From: JADFOJ01 sp041580235
GTDB lineage: Bacteria; Planctomycetota; Phycisphaerae; Phycisphaerales; SM1A02
Assembly: GCA_041580235.1 (NCBI GenBank)
Contig: JBFGEG010000010.1
Span: 1-50,276 of the forward strand
Length of the DNA: 50,276 nucleotides
Direction of reading: 5' to 3'
Positions 43,097 to 50,276 of the stretch are shown one piece after another; positions within the stretch are counted from its first letter, which is position 1; each line of letters opens with the position of its first letter. A program made the position numbers and the translations under genes. The notes under the pieces are model-generated. The model did no database searches and had not been told where the DNA came from. It saw only the letters and a program-made list of their open reading frames with translations.

Positions 43097-44487
43097 CCGT
43101 CCGCCCGCTGCCGGTGATGATCGCGGTGCTGCTCAGCGCCGGGACGCCGCCGCCCGATCCGGCCGGCCGGCGCCCGACCGGCCCCCTCGCGCCCACCGAC
43201 TGCACGACGTCCGGGTGTCACGCGGATGTCGCCGCCCGCGAGTTCCGTCACGGGCCGGCCCGCGCCAACGCGTGCCACGCCTGCCACCGCGTCGTCAGCG
43301 AGCGGAGTCACACCTACGAGCTCGAGCGGCCCGAACCCGCCCTGTGTACGCTCTGTCATGACATGCGCGCGGGGGCCGCGGCCGTGGTCCATCGTCCGCT
43401 GGCCGACGGCGACTGCACCGGCTGCCACGATCCGCACGGAGGCCGGGACATCAGGATGCTCCGGGAACCATCGATGCGCGAGCTCTGCACGTCCTGCCAC
43501 GACGACGTCGTCGCCGACCGGCGCTGGGTCCATGGACCCGTCGCCGCCGGGAGCTGTGACGCATGCCACACGGCCCACGCCTCGCCGTACCCGGGCCTGC
43601 TCAAGGCCGAAGGAGCCGACCTGTGTGTGAGCTGCCACGTCTCGGTCGGCTCGCGCCTGAAGACGGCCCGGGCGAGTCACCCGCCGGCGACGGGCGCGTG
43701 CCTCACGTGCCACGATCCGCACGCCTCGGACCACGCCATGCTGCTCACCGAAGAGCCGCAGCAGCTGTGCCTGAGCTGCCACGAGTCGATCAAGCACACG
43801 GTGGAGACGGCATCCACGCCCCACGGCGCCCTGATGACCGAGCGAACGTGTCTCAACTGTCATGACGCGCACGCGAGCGATCATCCGCGGGTCTTGCGAA
43901 CCAGTATGACAACGCTGTGCTTCGAGTGCCACGACCGCGAGATCAAACTGGACGACGGCACCGTGCTCAGCGACATCAAGGCCGTCCTGGACGCGGGCAC
44001 CAGCCTGCACGGGCCGGTGGCCCAGGACAACTGCGCCGCCTGCCACCTCATCCACGGCGGTGACAACTTCCGGATGCTCGTGCAGGAGTACCCGGCGGAG
44101 TTCTACGCGCCGTTCAAGGAGGAGCGCTACGCGTTGTGCTTCAGCTGCCACGACAAGCAGCTCGTCCTCGACCGCCACACGACGACGCTCACGAACTTCC
44201 GCAATGGCGACCTGAATCTGCATTTCCTGCACGTCAACCGCGAGACGAAGGGCCGCACGTGCCGGGCCTGCCACGAGACGCACGCCAGCAACCGCGAGAA
44301 CCACGTTCGCGAGTCGGTCCCTTTCGGCACGGGCGGCTGGAAGCTGCCGATCGGCTTCGAGCAGCTTGCCGACGGCGGGCGGTGCGGTCCGGGCTGCCAC
44401 GTGGCGTACGAGTACAACCGCGTGAAGCCCGTGGCGTACCCGACCCCGAAAGGGACCCCGATCTGGCCCGGCGATCCGTCGCCCTGA
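43093..44487 (+). CDS. 15-heme paired-CXXCH cytochrome c, paralogue 3
   Basis: 464 residues with a short N-terminal hydrophobic signal (about 6-16). Heme sites: CTTSGCH (CX4CH, Cys37-Cys42-His43), thirteen CXXCH motifs, and CGPGCH (CX3CH, from 431). The C-terminal half is almost identical to paralogue 1 (YALCFSCHDKQLVLDRH, NFRNGDLNLHFLHVNRE), including a 138-base stretch with a single base difference. Paralogue 1 has a normal CXXCH as its first site. The start ATG overlaps the previous stop. An open frame further upstream is a shadow of paralogue 2. Confidence 0.92.
   Translation: MTVRPLPVMIAVLLSAGTPPPDPAGRRPTGPLAPTDCTTSGCHADVAAREFRHGPARANACHACHRVVSERSHTYELERPEPALCTLCHDMRAGAAAVVHRPLADGDCTGCHDPHGGRDIRMLREPSMRELCTSCHDDVVADRRWVHGPVAAGSCDACHTAHASPYPGLLKAEGADLCVSCHVSVGSRLKTARASHPPATGACLTCHDPHASDHAMLLTEEPQQLCLSCHESIKHTVETASTPHGALMTERTCLNCHDAHASDHPRVLRTSMTTLCFECHDREIKLDDGTVLSDIKAVLDAGTSLHGPVAQDNCAACHLIHGGDNFRMLVQEYPAEFYAPFKEERYALCFSCHDKQLVLDRHTTTLTNFRNGDLNLHFLHVNRETKGRTCRACHETHASNRENHVRESVPFGTGGWKLPIGFEQLADGGRCGPGCHVAYEYNRVKPVAYPTPKGTPIWPGDPSP
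44028..44165 (+). repeat. 138-base inverted duplicate, copy within cytochrome paralogue 3
   Basis: Partner of 38324-38461 on the other strand: 137 of 138 bases identical after reverse complementing. Confidence 0.9.
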
Positions 44488-44525
44488 CGACCGCGGCGGA
44501 CCACGACGCCTACTATGAGCCAGCC

Positions 44526-45593
44526 ATGATCTGCCGCACGAGGAGTAAGAGAAGGTGCCTGTCCGTCGCGGCGGCGCTGGTCGCGTGTTTCGGCTGTGAT
44601 GACCGTGGCACGGAGGTCCGCTCCTATTCGGTGCCCAAGGAGCAGCTGGCGGTCGTTCCCGTGGACCACGGGCCGCAGCCTTCCCTGGTGCTCCCGTCGG
44701 GCACCATGCAGTGGGATCTGCCCGCCGGGTGGACCAACGCCGCCAACACCAACCCGATGCGGTTCGCCACCTTGAACGCCGGGACCGGCGACGAGCAGGT
44801 CGAGGTCGCGATCACCCAGCTCGGCGGGGCCGCGGGCGGTATCGCCGCCAACATCAACCGCTGGCGGGGCCAGGTCGGCCTGCCGCCGGCGAGCGATGAG
44901 CAGCTCGCGGCCGACATGCAGCGTATCGAGTCGCCCGACGCGCCGGGCGTGCTGATCGATCTCATCGGGCCCACCGACGAGTCTCCGAGAATGCTGGCGG
45001 CCATCTTTCCCACCGAGACACACACCTGGTTCGTCAAGACGATGGGCCCGCGGCCCGTGCTCGAGAGGCACCGGTCGGCGTTCGTTGACCTGTGCGAGAC
45101 CGTGCGGTTCAGCGGCGGGCTGACCCAGCCGACGACGACACCGCCGCCGGCGCCGTCACCCTCGCCGGGCGGGGCCGCCCCCGCGTGGGGCGAGCTGCCC
45201 GTGGGCTGGACCGCAGATCCCGCGCCCAAGGCCATGTCGGTCGCCTCGCTCACCGTCTCCGACGGCATGGACGAGGCGTCGCTGACGATCACGCCGCTCG
45301 GTGGCGACCAGGACCTGCTGGCCAACGTCAACCGGTGGCGTCGGCAGGTTGGCCTCGGCCCCCTCGCCGACCTGAGCGAGGCGGAGCCGGTGCCGGTGGA
45401 GGTCGCCGGCGAGCCCGGCCGGCTCGTGGACATCGGCGGCAGCGAGGTGCGCACCCTCGGCGTCGTGTCAACGCGAGGGCCGACGACGTGGTTCTACAAG
45501 CTCACCGGTCCGGACCGCCTGGTCGCCGGCCAGCGGGACGCCTTCGAGACGTTCGTTCGATCGATCCGGTTCAAGGGTGATACGAATGAGTAA
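44526..45593 (+). CDS. Two-repeat lipoprotein next to ResB
   Basis: 355 residues. Lipobox LVAC (Cys21). Two copies of one domain are visible, at about 60-190 and about 225-350. Each opens with a W-x-LP-x-GW motif (MQWDLPAGWT; WGELPVGWT) and contains N-x-NRWR-x-QVGL (NINRWRGQVGLPP; NVNRWRRQVGLGP) and a TTWF/HTWF Trp-Phe pair. A Pro/Ser/Ala-rich linker joins them (about 190-220). I do not recognise the family by name. Its stop overlaps the resB start by 8 bases, so it is expressed with the heme-attachment genes; a role as a maturation accessory or envelope partner is inference. Confidence 0.75.
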   Translation: MICRTRSKRRCLSVAAALVACFGCDDRGTEVRSYSVPKEQLAVVPVDHGPQPSLVLPSGTMQWDLPAGWTNAANTNPMRFATLNAGTGDEQVEVAITQLGGAAGGIAANINRWRGQVGLPPASDEQLAADMQRIESPDAPGVLIDLIGPTDESPRMLAAIFPTETHTWFVKTMGPRPVLERHRSAFVDLCETVRFSGGLTQPTTTPPPAPSPSPGGAAPAWGELPVGWTADPAPKAMSVASLTVSDGMDEASLTITPLGGDQDLLANVNRWRRQVGLGPLADLSEAEPVPVEVAGEPGRLVDIGGSEVRTLGVVSTRGPTTWFYKLTGPDRLVAGQRDAFETFVRSIRFKGDTNE

Positions 45594-46983
45594 CCAGGCT
45601 CGGCGCTATCTCGCGCCGTATGCATCGCTGAAGCTGACCGTCGCCCTGATGGCCATGGCCACGTTCCTGGTGTTCGCGGGAACGGTGGCCCAAGTCGACA
45701 AGGGCATCTGGACCGTCGTCGACGAGTACTTTCGCTGCCCCTTCGCCTGGATCGAGCTACAGAGCTTCTTTCCTCGCGACTGGAACGTGCCCGGCGGTTT
45801 CTGGTTCCCCGGCGGCTGGCTCATCGGAGGGCTTCTGTTCGTCAACGTCCTCGCCGCGCACGCGATCCGTTTCAAGATCCAGGCCCGGGGTACGCGGCTG
45901 TGGGCGGGTCTGACCGTCCTTGCCGCAGGCGGCGTGCTCACCGGGCTCATCATCGCCGGCGTGTTCAACCAGGACATCGCCGCCACCGAGAGCGCGGCGT
46001 TCTGGCGGGTCCTGCTCCGCCTGGCGAAGGGCGGCGGCGCCGCAGTCGTCCTCATGATCGGCTGCCAGCTCGTGTTCACCAAGCGGGCCGGGATCGTCCT
46101 GCTTCACGGGGGGATCATTCTTCTGTTTGTCGCCGAGTTCATCACGGGCACGACCGCCGTCGAAGGCCGGATGCGGATCAACGCCGGCGAATCCGTCAAC
46201 TACATCGAGCACATGCGCTCCATGGAGCTGGCGTTCATCGATCGCGGCGACCCCGACGCCGACCACGTCACCGTCATCCCCATGCGGCGGCTGCTGCGCG
46301 GCGGTCTCATCCGGGATCCGCAGCTGCCCGTGGACGTCGAGGTGAACCGGTTCATGCGGAACTCGCGGATCATCGACGCCACCCGGGCCGGCCCCAACGT
46401 GTCGAACCCCGCCACGGCGGGGGCGGGGCTGCGGGCGCTGGCGGTGGAGGAGCCTGAGGTCAGCGGAACCGACCAGGAGCAGACGATCGACATTCCCGCC
46501 GTCTATGTCACGCTGAAGGGCAAGGAGACGACGCAGGATCTCGGCACGTACGTCGCCAGCCCGTGGTTCCGGGGCACCGCCCTGCAGCACCAGATCGTCG
46601 ACGTCGACGGCAAGGCGTACGAGCTGCAGCTGCGGTTCGCCCGATCGTATAAGCCCTACCGGATCGAGCTGCTCGAGTTCCGCCACGACAAGTACGTCGG
46701 CACTGAGAAGCCCAAGAACTTCTCGTCGCTGGTCCGCGTCGTCGACGAGGACAAGGGCGTCGACCGCACCGTCAAGATCTGGATGAACAACCCGCTGCGG
46801 TACGCCGGCGAGACGTTCTACCAGTCGTCCTTTGAGCCCGGCAAGAACCTCACGATCCTGCAGGTCGTCCGCAACGACGGCTGGATGATCCCCTACCTGT
46901 CGTGCATGTTCGTGGCGGTCGGCATGACGGTGCACATGGGCCTGAAGCTGCTCGAATTCCTGCGGCGGAGGGCACGGCGATGA
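45586..46983 (+). CDS. resB: ResB/CcsB cytochrome c maturation protein
   Basis: 465 residues. System II cytochrome c biogenesis subunit that, with CcsA, delivers heme and attaches it to CXXCH sites outside the membrane. Landmarks: an N-terminal helix with SLKLTVALMAMATFLVFAGTVAQVDKG, further helices at about 83-100, 108-128, 150-170 and 175-190, a large periplasmic domain, and the C-terminal FYQSSFEPGKNLTILQVVRNDG motif before the last helix. The ATG at 45586 follows AAGGGTG at a normal distance and overlaps the upstream stop. The ccsA start overlaps its stop. Confidence 0.93.
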   Translation: MSNQARRYLAPYASLKLTVALMAMATFLVFAGTVAQVDKGIWTVVDEYFRCPFAWIELQSFFPRDWNVPGGFWFPGGWLIGGLLFVNVLAAHAIRFKIQARGTRLWAGLTVLAAGGVLTGLIIAGVFNQDIAATESAAFWRVLLRLAKGGGAAVVLMIGCQLVFTKRAGIVLLHGGIILLFVAEFITGTTAVEGRMRINAGESVNYIEHMRSMELAFIDRGDPDADHVTVIPMRRLLRGGLIRDPQLPVDVEVNRFMRNSRIIDATRAGPNVSNPATAGAGLRALAVEEPEVSGTDQEQTIDIPAVYVTLKGKETTQDLGTYVASPWFRGTALQHQIVDVDGKAYELQLRFARSYKPYRIELLEFRHDKYVGTEKPKNFSSLVRVVDEDKGVDRTVKIWMNNPLRYAGETFYQSSFEPGKNLTILQVVRNDGWMIPYLSCMFVAVGMTVHMGLKLLEFLRRRARR

Positions 46984-48764
46984 AGAAGCTCACGCCGCTG
47001 ATTCCGGCCATCGTCGTCGTCCTGTGCCTGGTGTGGCTTGCGGGCAAGGCCGTCGGGCCACGTGACGACGATCCCGGCTTCAAGGTCCAGGCGTTCGCGC
47101 GGCTGCCCGTCGTGTACCAGGGCCGCGTCAAGCCGTTTGACACGCTGGCCCGCAACAGCCTGACCATCATCTCCGACCGCCAGACCTGGCGTGACACCGA
47201 TCGGGTCAAGCGCCCGGCGATCGAGTGGCTGCTCGACGTGATGTCGGGATCGCCGCGGGCCGGCGAGCATGCGGTCTTCCGGATTCACAACCACCAGCTC
47301 CTGACGCAGCTCGGCCTCGAGCGCCGCAAGGGCTACCGGTACGCGTTCAACGAGTTCAGGGACCGCTTGCCGGAAGTGGAGCTGCAGGTCATGCAGGCGA
47401 GCCGGCTGGAGGTCCCGCAGCGCGACGTCTACGACCTCAAGGCGCTCGAGTTCTGGCAGCGGGTCATGCTGTACCGCGTGCTGTCGGAGGCCCACGTGAT
47501 GCCGGGCGCCACCGGCGATCCGCACGCGGCGCTGGACGAGATCGTCCGGCGTCTCGATCTGCTCGAGCGGTTCTCGATGCCCCATCCCGTCCCACCGCAC
47601 ACCGAGGAGGAGGAGTGGACGCCGCTGCTCCGCGCGATCGTCGACGGGGCGACGACCGGCCACCTCAACCCCGCGGTCCGGCCGCTGATCGGCATGCTCG
47701 ACGCCTGGGCCAACGACGACGCTACGGCCTTCAATGCCGCGCTGGCCGCTTACGAGGACCATCTGGCCACGCATCCGACAGGCGAAAGGGCGCCGCTGCG
47801 GTTCGAGACGCTGTTCAACCACTTCGCCCCCTTCTATCACTACGCCGTCCTGTACCTGGCGGCGTTTCTGATCGCCTGCTTCGCGTGGCTCGGCTGGACC
47901 GAGACGTTGCGACGCACTGCCTTCTGGCTGCTCATGATGACGTTCGTCGGACACACGCTGGCCATCGCGGGGCGCGTGTACATCTCCGGCTACCCGCCGA
48001 TCACCAACCTGTACGGCACGGCGGTGTTCATCGGCTGGGGCTGCGTGCTGCTGGGCCTCATCCTGGAGTGGGTCTACCGGCTGGGGATCGGCAACCTCCT
48101 GGCCGCGACGGTCGGCTTCCTGACGCTGCTCATCGCCCACTTCCTGGCCGGCGACGGGGACACCCTGGAAATGATGCAGGCCGTGCTCGACACGAAGTTC
48201 TGGCTGGCGACACACGTCATCATCATCAACTTCGGTTACTCGGGCACCTTTCTCGCCGGCGGCCTCTCCGTGCTGTACATCCTCCGCGGCGTGCTCACGC
48301 GCTCGATGGACCGGGACGTCGAGCTCGCTTTCGGTCGCATGATCTACGGCGTCCTGTGCTTCGCCCTGCTGCTGAGCTTCATCGGCACGGTGCTGGGCGG
48401 GCTTTGGGCCGACGACTCCTGGGGCCGCTTCTGGGGCTGGGACCCCAAGGAGAACGGCGCCCTGATGATCGTGCTGTGGAACGCGCTGATCCTCCACGCC
48501 CGGTGGGGCGGCATGATCAAGACCCGCGGCATCGCCGTGCTCAGCGTGTTCGGGAGCATCGTGACCGCGTGGTCGTGGTTTGGCGTCAACCAGCTCGGGG
48601 TCGGGCTTCACTCCTACGGCTTCGTTGACTCCATCACCTTCTGGCTGCTCGTCTTCGTGGCGAGCCAGCTGCTGATCATGGGTGTGGGCCTCCTGCCGCG
48701 TCGGCTGTGGCGCAGCGCCGGCGCGATGCGGGCCCGGACCCCGGCCGCGGAGTCCGCCACGTGA
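46980..48764 (+). CDS. ccsA: CcsA heme-handling protein with long N-terminal extension
   Basis: 594 residues. The C-terminal half (about 285-570) is the CcsA/CcmC-type domain: the tryptophan-rich WWD motif WGRFWGWDPKENGA (481-494), with candidate heme-ligating His325 (FVGHTLAIAGR), His412 (THVIIINFGYSG) and His544 (GVGLHSYGF). An N-terminal helix plus about 250 extra residues (VVYQGRVKPFDTLARNSL onward) precede it; this extension is seen in CcsA proteins of planctomycetes and Bacteroidota. With ResB it forms System II. The final cytochrome gene overlaps its stop by GTGA, so maturation and substrate genes are one transcript. Confidence 0.92.
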   Translation: MKKLTPLIPAIVVVLCLVWLAGKAVGPRDDDPGFKVQAFARLPVVYQGRVKPFDTLARNSLTIISDRQTWRDTDRVKRPAIEWLLDVMSGSPRAGEHAVFRIHNHQLLTQLGLERRKGYRYAFNEFRDRLPEVELQVMQASRLEVPQRDVYDLKALEFWQRVMLYRVLSEAHVMPGATGDPHAALDEIVRRLDLLERFSMPHPVPPHTEEEEWTPLLRAIVDGATTGHLNPAVRPLIGMLDAWANDDATAFNAALAAYEDHLATHPTGERAPLRFETLFNHFAPFYHYAVLYLAAFLIACFAWLGWTETLRRTAFWLLMMTFVGHTLAIAGRVYISGYPPITNLYGTAVFIGWGCVLLGLILEWVYRLGIGNLLAATVGFLTLLIAHFLAGDGDTLEMMQAVLDTKFWLATHVIIINFGYSGTFLAGGLSVLYILRGVLTRSMDRDVELAFGRMIYGVLCFALLLSFIGTVLGGLWADDSWGRFWGWDPKENGALMIVLWNALILHARWGGMIKTRGIAVLSVFGSIVTAWSWFGVNQLGVGLHSYGFVDSITFWLLVFVASQLLIMGVGLLPRRLWRSAGAMRARTPAAESAT

Positions 48765-50107
48765 AGCCGGCCACACTGGGGGCGGGGGTGGCGATCGCGC
48801 TGCTCGCGGCCCTCGCCACGTCCCAGACGCCGCCGACCGGCCCCCCCACCGGATCCCTTGCCGGCTGCACGACGAGCGGGTGCCACGACTCCCAGATCGA
48901 CCACCGGTTCCTCCACGGGCCCGTCGCGGCCGGCGTCTGCACGGTCTGCCACGTGCCGGCCGACCCCGCCACCCACCGCTTCACGCTGGCGGAGGCAGGC
49001 ACGGCGTTGTGCGTGTCATGCCACGGGACCATGTCCGACGCGGGCGGGACCCATCTCCACGCGCCGGTGGCCGAGGGGCAGTGCGCCGACTGTCACGACC
49101 CCCATGGCGCGGCCCACCCCATGCTGCTGCCGGCCGAGAGCACGGTCCAGTTCTGCCGCACGTGCCATTCGGACGTGGGCGTGGCGTCGCGGCTCCACGC
49201 CGGCGAGGGCGACTGCCTCGCCTGCCACCGGCCCCACGCCTCGGACCACGACGCCCTTCTCATCGAGAGCCGTCCGGGGCTGTGTGTCCAGTGTCACGAC
49301 GACGTGCTGGAGCCGCGCGGCGAGGCCCCCACGGCGCCCGGCGCCACGGTGATTCACGGACCGGTGGCCACGGCGTGCCTGCCGTGCCACGACCCCCACG
49401 GCACGACGGAGCCGTCGCTGCTGCGACAGCCCCTGCTCGATCTGTGTCTCGGCTGCCACGGGGAGGCGATCCGCCGGCCAGGCGGCACCGTTCACCGGCA
49501 TGCCGCCCCCGACGGTCGCGCGTGCCTCAGCTGCCACGAGCCTCACGCGGGCCGGTGGGACCACATGCTCACCGCGGCGCCTCCGGCGTTGTGCCTGAGC
49601 TGTCACGGCCAGGAGATCGTCCGCCGTGACGGCTCCACGGTCGCCGACGTGTCGATCCTGACGCGGCCCGACGCTCACCGTCACCCGCCGGTGGACGTCC
49701 TCGGCTGCGACGGCTGCCATGAGGTGCACGGCAGCGAGCTGGACTCTCTTGTCCTGCGCGAGTTCCCAAACACCTTCTATCACGCCTTCGATCGCAATGC
49801 CTACGCGCTGTGCCTGGACTGCCACGACGAGGAGAGCTTCACGACACCGCACACCACGACGCTGACCGGCTTTCGCGACGGCGATCGCAACCTGCACTAC
49901 GTGCACGTCGCCGCCCAGGAGAGCAGCGGGCGGACCTGTCGCGTCTGCCACGACCCGCACGCCAGCCTGTCGAGCAAGCTCATGCGCCGCGAGGTGCCCT
50001 TCGGACGGTGGACAATCCCGATCCGGCACGAGCCGACGAAGGCGGGTGGCCAGTGCGCCGCCGGCTGTCACCGGGCGCAGTCCTACGACAGAAGCTCCGG
50101 CGGATGA
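48761..50107 (+). CDS. 15-heme paired-CXXCH cytochrome c, paralogue 4
   Basis: 448 residues from GTG overlapping the ccsA stop (GTGA). A hydrophobic signal (about 5-19) is followed by a short Pro/Thr spacer. Heme sites: CTTSGCH (CX4CH, Cys36-Cys41-His42), thirteen CXXCH motifs, and CAAGCH (CX3CH, from 432). The family block TTTLTGFRDGDRNLHY is present; heme motifs differ from the other three more than they do among themselves (for example CDGCHEVHG, CRVCHDPHA). It is the last gene before the repeat-bearing tail of the window. Role as periplasmic electron carrier is inferred. Confidence 0.92.
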   Translation: MKPATLGAGVAIALLAALATSQTPPTGPPTGSLAGCTTSGCHDSQIDHRFLHGPVAAGVCTVCHVPADPATHRFTLAEAGTALCVSCHGTMSDAGGTHLHAPVAEGQCADCHDPHGAAHPMLLPAESTVQFCRTCHSDVGVASRLHAGEGDCLACHRPHASDHDALLIESRPGLCVQCHDDVLEPRGEAPTAPGATVIHGPVATACLPCHDPHGTTEPSLLRQPLLDLCLGCHGEAIRRPGGTVHRHAAPDGRACLSCHEPHAGRWDHMLTAAPPALCLSCHGQEIVRRDGSTVADVSILTRPDAHRHPPVDVLGCDGCHEVHGSELDSLVLREFPNTFYHAFDRNAYALCLDCHDEESFTTPHTTTLTGFRDGDRNLHYVHVAAQESSGRTCRVCHDPHASLSSKLMRREVPFGRWTIPIRHEPTKAGGQCAAGCHRAQSYDRSSGG

Positions 50108-50126
50108 ACTCGCCCGGTCGTCGCCT

Positions 50127-50152
50127 TCGGCCCGGAGGGCCGTACGGAGCGC
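50127..50152 (+). repeat. Palindrome-bearing direct repeat, unit 1
   Basis: 26 bases beginning TCGGCCCGGAGGGCCG, a 6-base stem (CGGCCC/GGGCCG) around GGA, then TACGGAGCGC. Identical to the core of the unit at 50214-50239. Confidence 0.75.
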
Positions 50153-50171
50153 GTCACTGTGCGCACGCTCA

Positions 50172-50198
50172 GACCCGGCGAATCGAATTCGCCGGGTC
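50172..50198. terminator. Perfect 12-base hairpin after the cytochrome operon
   Basis: GACCCGGCGAAT and ATTCGCCGGGTC are exact inverse repeats around a 3-base CGA loop. It lies about 65 bases after the last cytochrome gene. No T run follows, so it may be a transcript-end or stabilising hairpin rather than a classic intrinsic terminator. Confidence 0.45.
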
Positions 50199-50206
50199 GT
50201 ACGAAA

Positions 50207-50240
50207 GCGAGTGTCGGCCCGGAGGGCCGTACGGAGCGCT
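50207..50240 (+). repeat. Palindrome-bearing direct repeat, unit 2
   Basis: The unit starts with GCGAGTG followed by the same 26-base core as unit 1. It recurs 47 bases downstream. Confidence 0.75.
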
Positions 50241-50253
50241 CAAACTAGCCAGA

Positions 50254-50276
50254 GCGAGTGTCGGCCCGGAGGGCCG
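50254..50276 (+). repeat. Palindrome-bearing direct repeat, unit 3 (truncated by window end)
   Basis: GCGAGTG plus the palindromic core, cut off at the window edge after GGGCCG. The array therefore continues beyond the window. Confidence 0.7.

Noticed and set aside
42090..43740. Recurrent TGCCACGACCCGCACGCCTC-like units resembling a CRISPR or tandem repeat
   Set aside because: These are in-frame codons of the CHDPHAS heme signature, unevenly spaced and inside cytochrome genes.
1..50276. tRNA, rRNA, integrase, transposase or toxin-antitoxin genes
   Set aside because: None was recognised on either strand; gene order and composition look native throughout.

Overview
This is a GC-rich, densely packed bacterial segment. 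It has about 38 protein genes, almost no intergenic space, many 4-base start/stop overlaps (ATGA or GTGA), and a G or C at nearly every third codon position. I see no rRNA, tRNA, CRISPR array, prophage or insertion sequence. The best guess at the organism is a planctomycete, possibly of the Phycisphaerae type. The reasons are a membrane protein ending in a CPHCGYDL...CPECG zinc ribbon, a CcsA with a long N-terminal extension, two-subunit GcvP, and several lipoproteins of a style common in that phylum. This is inference from gene style, not from a marker gene.

Layout. Positions 1-5.4 kb hold the end of a type II secretion / type IV pilus operon: a 5'-truncated gene, a PilO/GspM-like protein, a PilP/GspC-like protein, a large GspD-type secretin and a lipoprotein. 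Positions 5.4-11.3 kb hold two transporters (AGCS and OPT families) and a thioredoxin-domain (DUF255) lipoprotein. Positions 11.3-15.3 kb hold pheA, two membrane proteins of unknown role and a radical SAM enzyme. Positions 15.3-21.9 kb (minus strand) hold nuoJKLMN, the membrane arm of complex I, without nuoA-I. pgsA and pgpA (22.0-23.2 kb) are consecutive phosphatidylglycerol steps. A long minus-strand run (32.1 to 23.1 kb) holds gcvPA, gcvPB, a zinc-ribbon protein, a Gfo/Idh/MocA oxidoreductase, a membrane protein, an AsmA-like protein, lysA, a START-like (SRPBCC) protein and a small receiver-like protein. An M28 peptidase lipoprotein and a tail-anchored lipoprotein (32.2-35.6 kb) follow.

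The most striking part is 35.6-50.1 kb, a divergent ten-gene multiheme cytochrome cluster. The leftward arm has a 15-heme cytochrome, a redoxin-fold/TPR protein that has lost its active-site cysteines, and a NapC/NirT (ImcH-like) membrane cytochrome. The rightward arm has an 11-heme cytochrome fused to a b-type cytochrome (CbcL-like), two more 15-heme cytochromes, a two-repeat lipoprotein, ResB and CcsA (System II cytochrome c maturation), and a fourth 15-heme cytochrome. I count 77 covalent heme motifs. All four 15-heme paralogues end in a non-standard CX3CH motif, and three begin with CX4CH. The cluster therefore appears to encode two different quinone-linked entry points, a set of heme wires and their own heme-attachment machinery. 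The terminal acceptor is not shown by the sequence; extracellular electron transfer or a periplasmic reductase are both possible. The last 170 bases hold hairpin repeats that run off the window.
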